This document shows, one piece after another, positions 10,908 through 20,700 of a stretch of 64,000 nt of DNA. The position numbers and the translations under genes are program-made. Location: contig CM037872.1 in assembly GCA_021292105.1 (NCBI GenBank), positions 10,380,791 through 10,444,790 on the forward strand, written 5' to 3'. Every line of letters begins with the position of its first letter. The stretch's first letter is position 1. The DNA comes from Anadara kagoshimensis. Lineage: Eukaryota; Mollusca; Bivalvia; Arcoida; Arcidae. The notes beneath the pieces are model-generated. The model searched no databases. It was given only the letters and a program-made list of their open reading frames with translations, and was not told the origin of the DNA.

Positions 10908-11900
10908 TGGGACAGGATATTTTTATCACTAGACTTAAAGGTTAAGGGTATATAGCTATGTGATAATGGCCTTATCTGTTCATCAATATGAAAATAATTA
11001 TTCACATCAATTTGAAGACAAATTTTTAATCAAGTCTCTTCAGGCCAAATCAAATTCACTTTTAGTTCGTCGGATTTTTTCATTTCTTTCCTTTTCATTT
11101 TGAAAAAATAGGCGTGTGAGCAATGAAAATTAATTGTATTTATCTTTCTAAAGTGCTCTTCCAACTAAACTACCCATTACTACTATCATATTTAGAACCA
11201 CTTGATGGCACAAAACAATGTACAAATGTATGGCCGAATTATTTGCCTAAACGACTGAAAGAAATTTTTTGACATTGCTTCCCTCGTAGCAAAAAATGTT
11301 TTACCATCGTTAAGGCAGATAATTCAGCCTGGTACAAACGTAACACAAAAACATAGAATATACTCTTTTGATCATGTTCCTTCAGCAAATAAGAAAGCAA
11401 CCAAACTAATAATATCACAAATAAGTTGGTGGAATTCCCCCAAAACAACAAACGCGTACATGCTTTTTGTACGCCATTGACAACGTTCCCAGTTGAAAAA
11501 AATGACATGCGGGATTGTATCTGAATTTTCGACGGAGAGAAAACCATTCAAAACTGAATTTATTATCTATTTCTACTTTCTAAATTTACAAGCGCACAAA
11601 CGAACTAACAATTAATTTGACGTGGCATCACGCTAGACTCTATGTCTGACGTCATCAGTTTATTTTCGTTGTTAGTCAATGACGAAAGAACTTTTGAGAG
11701 CAACGCGAATATTCTATAATTTAGACGTGAATGAATTAATTAGACAAACTATAAAAGTATGATTGTTTTTTCTTGATTTCGGAGACACAACATGTGTAAA
11801 ATTACAGGAAAATGACTTCAAAACTAAAATCATTAAAATCTCTATCTTTACGACTGAGGTTTATTGTATTTCTTTACGATTCGTGCAACTCTTCTTACTC
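10746..11900. other. 3' flank of TRIM copy B
   Basis: Non-coding. It has a (GA)n tract at about 10,870-10,907. Homology to the 3' flank of copy A continues, lacking the 1.2-kb element. A copy of the GCCGAATTATCTGCC palindromic element is at 11,232-11,330. Confidence 0.55.
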
Positions 11901-11914
11901 TGTTATGTTTTAGT

Positions 11915-12525
11915 TTAGTCAAAAACAAACATACCAATTCATGCCCAAATCCCAATCCCAAAGGAAAGTACCACTGCGGTAACTTGGTTGGTGGAGTGCT
12001 CGCTCCGTAAGTGGGAGGTTGTGGATCCCGACCGGGTCTGATCCAAGACTCGAAAGTGGGTAGTGACTATCCTTTTTCCAAGCACTCGGTGTTACGAAAT
12101 GAAAGTCATGGTTCTTACGGATGGAAACTTAAAAACACGAGGACCCTTGTCACGGTAGACGTGGTGCGATAAAGAACCCTGCTGTATAATGCCATCAGCA
12201 CAACACACAGGCAAGATTTCCGTACCTTTGCATATAGCTGGCGACGTCTCGGTATAAGTGAAAACTTGGAAATGAAGATAAACATGTGGACTTCGATTCC
12301 ACCAGAGAAGTGAGGCCGGGTGCCACGGAAGGAAGAAGTGTCTCCTGTGTAGCTAGCTAAAGTCGCCACGTGTGCAATCAAAATTCAGAATATCTAATGT
12401 ATCCTGGGTAATTTTGGATACAGAGGTATCATACTTATCAACAAAAGTGTGATGGCAGCCATGAAACTATTTGACAATTTTAACTGTTGGAGGCGAAGAT
12501 TGGAGTGATAGAGTTTTACACCCAT
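11915..12525 (+). repeat. R2 dispersed repeat with 3'-deleted nested SINE, block B
   Basis: Orthologous to 4,443-4,840. R2 starts AACAAACATACCAATTCATG and the SINE head is CCACTGCGGTAACTTGGTTG. The SINE tail is deleted at GGTATAAGTGAAAACTTGG. R2 then continues (GAAGTGAGGCCGGGTGCCAC, GTGTAGCTAGCTAAAGTCGC, ATTTTGGATACAGAGG) into the first unit of the 68-bp satellite. Confidence 0.75.
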
Positions 12526-14733
12526 GTCAAGATTTTTTCACTTATATCGCGACGGTCAGGTTGGATTGGTTGAGTCGAGTACTAGTCACTTAGTCAAGAT
12601 TTTTTCACTTATATCGTGACGGTCAGGTTGGATTGGTTGAGTCGAGTACTAGTTACTTCGTCAAGATTTTTTCACTTATATCGAGACAGTCAGGTCTGAG
12701 ATGGTTGAGTCGAGTACTAGTTACTTCGTCAAGATTTTTTCACTTATATCGCGACGGTCAGGTCTGAGATGGTTGAGTCGAGTACTAGTCACTTAGTCAA
12801 GATTTTTTCACTCATATCGAGGTTGTCGGGTCTGGGATGGTTGAGTGGAGTAAAGGTGGTTTACACTTTAGTCAAGATTTTTTCACTTATATCGAGACGG
12901 TCAGGTCTGAGATGGTTGAGTCCAGTACTAGTCACTTAGTCAATTTTTTTCACTTATATCGAGGCGGTCAGGTCCTGGATGATTGAGTGGAGTAATGGTG
13001 GTTTACACTTTAGTCAAGATTCTTTCACTGATATCGAGGTGGTCAGGTCTGAGATGGTTGAGTCGAGTACAAGTTACTTCGTCAAGATTTTTTCACTTAT
13101 ATCGAGGCGGTCAGGTCTGAGATGGTTGAGTCCAGTACAAGTTACTTCGTCAAGATTTTTTCATTTATATCGAGGCGGTCAGGTCTGAGATGGTTGAGTC
13201 AAGTACTAGTTACTTAGTCAAGATGTTTTTACTTATATCGAGACGGTCAGGTCTGAGATGGTTGAATCAAGTACTAGTTACTTAGACAAGGTTTTTTCAC
13301 TTATATCGAGACGGTCAGGTCTGAGATGGTTGAGTCAAGTACTAGTTACTTAGTCAAGATGTTTTTACTTATATCGAGACAGTCAGGTCTGAGATGGTTG
13401 AGTCAAGTACTAAGTACTTCGTCAAGATTTTTTCACTTATATCGAGGCGGTCAGGTCTGAGATGGTTGAGTCAAGTACTAGTTACTTAGTCAAGATTTTT
13501 TTCACTTATATCGAGACGGTCAGGTCGGGGATGGTTGAGTCGAGTACTAGTTACTTAGTCAAGATTTTTTCACTTATATCGAGGCGGTCAGGTCTGAGAT
13601 GGTTGAGTCAAGTACTAGTTACTTAGTCAAGATTTTTTCACTTATATCGAGACGGTCAGGTCTGGGATGGTTTAGTCGAGTACTAGTTACTTAGTCAAGA
13701 TTTTTTCACTTATATCGAGGCGGTCAGGTCTGGGATGGTTTAGTCGAGTACTAGTTACTTCGTCAAGATTTTTTCACTTATATCGAGGCGGTCAGGTCTG
13801 GGATGGTTGAGTCAAGTACTAGTTACTTAGTCAAGATTTTTTCACTTATATCGAGGCGGTCGGGTCTGGGATGGTTGAGTCGAGTATTAGTTACTTCGTC
13901 AAGATTTTTTCACTTATATCGAGGCGGTCAGGTCTGGGATGGTTGAGTCAAGTACTAGTTACTTCGTCAAGATTTTTTCACTTATATCGAGGCGGTCAGG
14001 TCTGGGATGGTTGAGTCAAGTACTAGTTACTTAGTCAAGATTTTTTCACTTATATCGAGGCGGTCAGGTCTGAGATGGTTGAGTCAAGTACTAGTTACTT
14101 AGTCAAGATTTTTTTCACTTATATCGAGGCGGTCAGGTCTGGGATGGTTGAGTCGAGTACTAGTTACTTAGTCAAGATTTTTTCACTTATATCGAGGCGG
14201 TCAGGTCTGAGATGGTTGAGTCGAGTACTAGTTACTTCGTCAAGATTTTTTCACTTATATCGAGGCGGTCGGGTCTGGGATGGTTGAGTCAAGTACTAGT
14301 TACTTCGTCAAAATTTTTTCACTTATATCGAGGCGGTCAGGTCTGGGATGGTTGAGTCGAGTACTAGTTACTTCGTCAAGATTTTTTCACTTATATCGAG
14401 GCGGTCGGGTCTGGGATGGTTGAGTCGAGTACTGGTTACTTCGTCAAGATTTTTTCACTTATATCGAGGCGGTCAGGTCTAGGATGGTTGAGTCGAGTAC
14501 TAGTTACTTCGTCAAGATTTTTTCACTTATATCGAGACGGTCAGGTCTGAGATGCTTGAGTCGAGTACAAGTTACTTGGTCAAGATTTTTTCATTTATAT
14601 CGAGGCGGTCAGGTCTAGGATGGTTGAGTCGAGTACTAGTTACTTCGTCAAGATTTTTTCACTTATATCGAGACGGTCAGGTCTGAGATGGTTGAGTCGA
14701 GTACAAGTTACTTCGTCAAGATTTTTTAGTTTA
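12526..14733. repeat. 68-bp satellite array, about 32 copies
   Basis: Tandem units beginning TCAAGATTTTTTCACTTATA and containing TCGAGGCGGTCAGGTCTGGG and GAGTCGAGTACTAGTTACTT. Spacing measured between the units at 13,561 and 13,629 is 68 bp. Variants alternate CGAGACGG/CGAGGCGG/CGCGACGG and CTTAG/CTTCG. A few early units carry a longer variant (GTGGAGTAAAGGTGGTTTAC). It is absent from block A. Short frames within it reflect the repeat, not genes. Confidence 0.95.
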
Positions 14734-15460
14734 GTCAAAAACAAACATACCAATCCATGCCCAAATCCCAATCCCAAAGGAAAGTACCACTGCGGTAACT
14801 TGGTTGGTGGAGTGCTCGCTCCGTAAGTGGGAGGTTGTGGATCCCGACCGGGTCTGATCCAAGACTCGAAAGTGGGTAGTGACTATCCTTTTTCCAAGCA
14901 CTCGGTGTTACGAAATGAAAGTCATGGTTCTTACGGATGGGAACTTAATAAACACGAAGACCTTTGTCACGGTTGACGTGGTAAGATAACGAACCCTGCT
15001 GTTCAATGCCATCAGCACAACGCACAGGCAAAATTTCTGTACCTTTGCATATAGCTGGCGACGTCTCGGTATAGGTGAAATATTCTTGACTGGGACGTTA
15101 AACACCATTACTCAATCAACTCCAAAGGAAAGTTAAAACTTTGAAATGAAGATAAACATGTGGACTTCGATTCCACCAGAGAAGTGAGGCCGGGTGCCAC
15201 GGAAGAGGGAAGTGCCTCCTGTGTAGCTAGCTAAAGTCGCCACGTGTGTAATCCAAACTCAGAACATCAAATATATCCTTGGTTATTTTGGATACAGAGA
15301 TGTCATACTTATCAACAAAAGTGTGATGACAGTCATAAAACTATTTGATACTTTAAATGGTTGGAGGTGTTGATTGGAGTAATAGAGTTTTACACCCTTG
15401 TCAAGATTCTTTCACTTATATCGAGGCGGTCAGGTCCTGGATAATTGAGTGGAGTAATGG
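14734..15460 (+). repeat. Second R2 repeat copy flanking the satellite
   Basis: Restarts at TTAGTCAAAAACAAACATAC directly after a truncated satellite unit and repeats the order seen at 11,915-12,530, ending in TCAAGATTCTTTCACTTATA. The array is therefore sandwiched between two copies of the same module. Confidence 0.75.
14786..15121 (+). mobile_element. Full-length tRNA-derived SINE with 12-bp target duplication
   Basis: The element is flanked by exact copies of CCAAAGGAAAGT at 14,774-14,785 and 15,122-15,133. The head CCACTGCGGTAACTTGGTTG is tRNA-like, the box B region is GTGGATCCCGACC, and the tail is GACTGGGACGTTAAACACCA followed by TTACTCAATCAACT. It is inserted in the R2 repeat. Confidence 0.85.
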
Positions 15461-15754
15461 TGGTTTACAATAGACTAAAGTCAAAGTTTGTTCAAATCTA
15501 TCGAGCAAGATTCTTTCACTTATATCGAGGCGGATTTTAAGATTGTGGAGTGGACAGGCACGGTGTCCTCTTATAAAGTGTCGTGTTGATAATTATTTCC
15601 TGTTTTGTTCGAACAAAATGATGGAATGGCAGGTGGACGGACAAAGCAGCAACTATTCTCTCTCATCCGAGACACATTACCATTTCCTAACGATTGGTAT
15701 TGTAAGGGATTTTAAACGGTAAAACATGTGACCAATCTATTTATTATTCACCAC
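15461..15754. other. Unique or degraded spacer in block B
   Basis: Contains stray fragments of the satellite unit (TTCTTTCACTTATATCGAGG near 15,512), but no gene. It ends where homology with block A resumes (GTGACCAATCTATTTATTAT). Confidence 0.5.
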
Positions 15755-16076
15755 TACGGTAGCTCAGTTGGTAGGGTGATCGCTTCGTATGCGGAAGATG
15801 TGGGATTGATCGTCGGAAGAGACCTTGAAAACCGATGTCCAGTGTCACGGCAGGCATGGCACGTTTAAGAATCCTTCCTGCACATTGCCCCGAATGGACT
15901 GAAAAGATACAAAATTCTGCTACTTCACCTATAGCTGATAACGTCTCGATATAATTTAAATGTTCTTGGCAGGAACGTAAAACCCTATTCAATGAATCTG
16001 TCACTTAGTCTATAGCTGACGGCGTCTCGATATGATTCAAAACTTTTGACCAGGACGTAAATCCCATTCATTCAAT
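15755..16076 (+). repeat. tRNA-derived SINE, partial
   Basis: Head CCACTACGGTAGCTCAGTTG with box A. Box B is lost by an internal deletion (GGGATTGATCGTCGG), then the body GAAGAGACCTTGAAAACCGA and a doubled tail follow. It pairs with 4,870-5,370 of block A. Confidence 0.75.
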
Positions 16077-16077
16077 T

Positions 16078-16315
16078 TAGACCGCGGTGGCCTAATGATT
16101 CCAGGGTTTCTTACTACTGTGAATTTGAGTCCCGCTCAGACCACATGTGGGACAGTGAATTTTCCTTGCCTTTTAGTCTTAACTGGTTCACCCGGTGTCA
16201 GTGCAATGTGACTTGATGATTGGTATGCTTTGTGAGCTTCCACCTTAAAGTCGCCCCGAATGCGCGCTGGTACAAGGCAGACCATTAAACACACTCGCAC
16301 TTCACATGCATACAC
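16078..16315 (+). repeat. Second tRNA-derived SINE family, block B
   Basis: Near-identical to 5,372-5,625: GACCGCGGTGGCCTAATGAT, then GAATTTGAGTCCCGC. Confidence 0.65.
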
Positions 16316-16501
16316 GAAATTGTTAATAGATTAATCCATAGAGATAAATAAAGTAGTTATCGACGTGAATAGCTGAAAAAGTGCTAATGTTACATTAAGT
16401 AACATTCAACAGAACCATCCATTCTTAATTCAGCAGGAGTTACTTCCCTTTTCATGCTTGTGAGCTAATTATACCCTCATAAAACAGAGACTGGTTTTTT
16501 T

Positions 16502-16643
16502 CTCAGTCTTTTAATTCATAAAACAACATATTGTGTTTGTCGTTTCTGCCTTGCCAAGAAGCATAGAATAATAAAAACCAGAAGAAAAACAACATTGGAT
16601 CCGAATGGCAAATAACAAAAGTAAAGTGGAGTAAAATTGTCCA
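16502..16643 (-). pseudogene. Out-of-frame remnant of the MFS C-terminus
   Basis: DNA here still encodes the last transmembrane segment (GYLMDNFTPLYFCYLPFGSN), but in a different frame from the rest of the gene. A G is missing near 16,661-16,664 compared with block A, and an extra A lies near 16,585. The original stop is conserved at 16,502-16,504. Confidence 0.8.
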
Positions 16644-17716
16644 TCAGATAACCCAATGCAAGGGAGTTACCATGGTACCGAAAGACGCAGAAATCAACAA
16701 CATCGATGAAATGCTTCCGGTTACAGGAAACAGCCGTTCTTCTATCCAGCTGAATATTGTCGGAAATATCAACGAGATGGCGCCACCTGTAATGGCGACG
16801 CAAATCCAAATACCAATATCAAATAGGAATATTGAAGAAAAATATAACCCGATAAAACTGGAGATTATGAGACATGATCCAGTCAACAGAACATGTGACA
16901 AGTTTAACCATTTGATTAAAAAAATTCCAAAAAATCTACCCGTACAAAATGTCCCCCAAAATAAAGAGGTCGCGTAGGCTGCTGTTTCACTTTCCCAATT
17001 TTGCTGTCTTTCAAGAAATGTTGCCAGAAAATTAGCTATACTATCTTCCACTATGCAGTTTAATGCCATAATGGTAAGCGCCATTATCAACAGAATAATA
17101 TTCATGACGCGTGGACGACGACGTTTATTTTTGTTTTCACTTTCGTCTGTTCTGTGGGCTGTCTCAAGTTGGCTTATAGTTCCACTGTTTCTACGTTTAA
17201 AATATTGTACCAAGAATAAGAAAGCTGTAGAAATAGTGAGTACAGCCGTCATCGTGTATGGTATATATAGGACCTGGGACCCTGGATCGTACCAAGTCAT
17301 GGATCCTATAGTGGTAATGCTAGTATTCATCAGTGGAGTACTTGTGCTCAAGTTCATATTTTCGAAAGTCATGGAAATATTTTGTGTCATATTTCTGTCA
17401 TCTTCGACAGGATATGGTGTCCATGACGTCACAGTTAGATTATCCGAGCTTACTGAAATACTGTGATATTTGCCGTTTCTATTGTAATCTCCATCTGTTG
17501 ACATCCGGGTGAAGGTCAAGGTCAAATCATCTGCACTTGTTGACATATTTTGTTGTCCATTCCTACCAATGTTGTATACGTCTGCATTTGACAAAAATGG
17601 CGCCGTTGCCAAGGGAGATAATATTCCACCAAATGCAAAGAAGAAATGAAGTGCTTGCATGTATGCTTTGGAGTTGTTCAATCGCAGTGATACGTGTATT
17701 AACTCAGCGTTAGCAA
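16644..17716 (-). CDS. MFS transporter exon 4 (last, frame-truncated)
   Basis: Acceptor TTTCAG precedes 17,716; the first two bases complete the Val codon split after AGILDTG. It encodes residues 215-571: the YMQALHFFF helix, the Asn/Ser/Thr-rich loop, a Lys/Arg-rich cytoplasmic linker (KNKRRRPR) and membrane helices up to the premature TGA at 16,644-16,646. Confidence 0.88.
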
Positions 17717-20700
17717 CTGAAACGATACAAAATCAGTATAAAATTATAGCAATTTCAAATAATTAAATTTTAAAACTATGCAGTGTTGTAATTTTTTTTA
17801 TATCGACAGAATTTTTTGACGTCATCTTAGCTGACGTCATATTGTGCAGAAAATGTTCTTGCAAGGCTAGCTACCGGCGGTTGCCATTTGCAATCAGCCG
17901 TGTTCCGTTTTTAGATTAATGCGCCATTTTTTGTTTTAATGCGCTGTTTTTTTGTTTCATGTGTATAATTTAAAGATTACATGAATGTTATGAATATGGA
18001 ACTTATTTTTTAATTTAATTATAAGGAATGATTGTCATTTTTGTCTATCTTTGGGGTCATAGATAAAAAATTCTTGCACCCCAGATAGGAAAATCCATAA
18101 AAAGAGAGGTACAAGATATGTCCATCTTGCACCCCTCTGTGCAAGATAGCCTACACGCCGTTTTTTCCCGCAATCTTTTATCAACAAAATCAGAGGTGTA
18201 CCGAACGTTGAAATTGATTTTAAATTGAATATTGTACTTTCTGGTGCAAGAAATAGAATCAATCACTACTTGTAGTGCCAGATAAGGAAATCTCAACCCT
18301 CGTTCTAATATATTTGGTCCAGAACTCGGCAAGCCTCGTTCTGGACCAAATATATTAGAACTCGGGTTGAGATTTCCCTATCTGGCACCACAAGTTGTGA
18401 TTGATTCTTTTAATCACAATCATTCCTTAATGGATGGAATAATTAAAAAATCTTTTGTATCAAATGTTGATTGGAGTAAACGACATTTGGCCGCGTCCAT
18501 TACCAGAGAACTACAGTACTGGCCTGTAGAAAGTTTAACGAGCTAAAAAATTAATATCGAATCGGCAACTTATATCGCGACAGCTTTTAAGGCAACTAGA
18601 TCTACTACTGTAAATCACTTATTTTTCGCGAGTGGAAAAATTCTCGTCAAGACCATCTTGACATTATTTGCGAATATTTGAATTCGCGCTTAGAATATTA
18701 TTGAATACAACATAGGTATATCAACATAGAAATATTTGTGTTCTGGAAATATTATCGTGATATTTGAATCCGCGATTGAGATGAGTCGCGAATTTACGCG
18801 AAAATAAATTTATCGCGAAATAAAAGTGATCAACAGTATCTATCTCTCGATAGCTTTTCGATCACTGCTTTTAGTTATCCATATCTCGACCACTCGACAT
18901 CCGAGCTTCGACTCCTTTTCGTTAGCTCGGTTTAAAACTTTCGACAGGTCTGTACTGTATTTCTCTGCCTCTAGACAGTCAAGCTTCGACTCCTTTTCGT
19001 TAGCTCGGTATAAAACTTTCGACAGGTTTGTACTGTATTTCTCTGCCTCTAGACAGTCAAGCTTCGACTCCTTTTCGTTAGCTCGGTGTAAAACTTTCGA
19101 CAGGTCTGTACTGTATTTCTCTGCCTCTAGACAGCCAAGCTTCGACTCCTTTTCGTTAGCTCGGTGTAAAACTTTCGACAGGTCTGTACTGTATTTCTCT
19201 GCCTCTAGACAGCCAAGCTTCGACTCATTTTCGTTAGCTCGGTGTAAAACTTTCGACAGGTCTGTACTGTATTTCTCTGCCTCTAGACAGTCAAGCTTCG
19301 ACTCCTTTTCGTTAGCTCTGTGTTAAACTTTCGACAGGTCTGTACTGTATTTCGTCAAGCTTCGACTCCTTTTCGTTAGCCCGGTGTAAAACTTTCGACA
19401 GGTCTGTACTGTATTTCTCTGCCTCTAGACGGCCATGTTTCGACTCCTTTTCGTTATCTCAGTGTTAAACTTTCGACAGGTCTGTATTATATTTCTCTGC
19501 TTCTAGACTCCTTTCCGTTAGCTCGGTGTAAAACTTTCGACAGTATGTACTATAGTTTTAAACGCGTCACTTGATTATTATTATTATATTATTATTATTA
19601 TTATTATTATTATTATGGCATTTATTGTAAGGATATGGTCAATGACATAGTTTTTGATCTGTAAATATAACGATCATAAGGTTTAAACCCCCCTTCCCCC
19701 CGCCCCTACTTCCATCTTCACCTGTGACGGCTGTAGCTAGCTAATTTTATATAAACGGAGACACTTATCTTTCCGGAGCACTTGTCCTCATTTCCCTGTT
19801 GGAAATTCACATGTTTAACTTAATTTGCCAGTTTTCAAAGTATCTAAAGAGAACACATTATTTTGAAATCAAATCAATGGTTTCTAAACATATACACTTT
19901 TCAAAATCAAAACACGTGGCGAATGTTGTTAGGTAATCCTAAGGTACTTGCACTTCCCTGACAATTTTTAGATTCTCCGATTATTCTCCGATCTTGAAAA
20001 AATTGTCTGCCTTTTCCTTGACGCATGGGAATCATGTTAATAAACCATGAAAAAGCACAGGTGTACAGCACCATATTTTAGAAATATTTATTTATTTGTT
20101 GTGGTGTACGAAGCAATTTATGATAAAATTGCCACTTCCAAAATCTTGTTTATACCTTGTAAACCACAACAAATTGAAATTGAATTATTTCTTACATTTA
20201 CAATATTAACCCCTAACATTTTTGCTATGATATGCATTAACCCAAACATTTAATATTACAAAACACTGGTTTTCATTTCTCATCCGCTGGTTTTGTCAGT
20301 AAATGGAACAGCGCCATTGATCTAGCTCCGTCGTTTGACGTCATTTCATCCCGTCAACGATTTACTCCCAGATCGGAACAGCGGCCAACATTATTATATC
20401 TTATTTCGCCGAGGGCTGTCTGCAGCGTCTACCTTGCGAGATGCGGAGCTAGGAGTGAACGCTGTTTTTTAACTTAATTTAGCCTCAAAATCCGAAATCG
20501 GATTTGACGAGAGGTTGACAGACCACACACTGAAATGTAAAGATTATTTTGCCAATAAGTTTCAGTAGGAAAAAGCATTGATTTTAAATCTATACCTGTG
20601 TCAAGGATTCCGGCGGATACACATTTACCAAACATGACGAATATCATTGCTTCATATATTGTACAAAAAGGTATCGCTTCTATGAAGGCACCAAGACCAC

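Larger units (their letters stand above)
17717..20595 (-). other. MFS intron 3 (repeat-filled)
   Basis: 2.9-kb GT-AG intron (donor GTATAG, acceptor TTTCAG). It holds a foldback element, MITE pieces, a 78-bp tandem array, a (TTA)n tract at 19,567-19,616 and a reverse R2 piece at about 19,735-19,870. The rest is unassigned. Confidence 0.75.

Noticed and set aside
17053..17466. 137-codon plus-strand frame with hydrophobic stretches
   Set aside because: Shadow of the MFS transporter exon on the opposite strand.
18826..19326. 166-codon frame with 26-residue repeats on the plus strand
   Set aside because: It is the 78-bp MITE-derived array; the period is a multiple of three and the frame has no start context or known domain.
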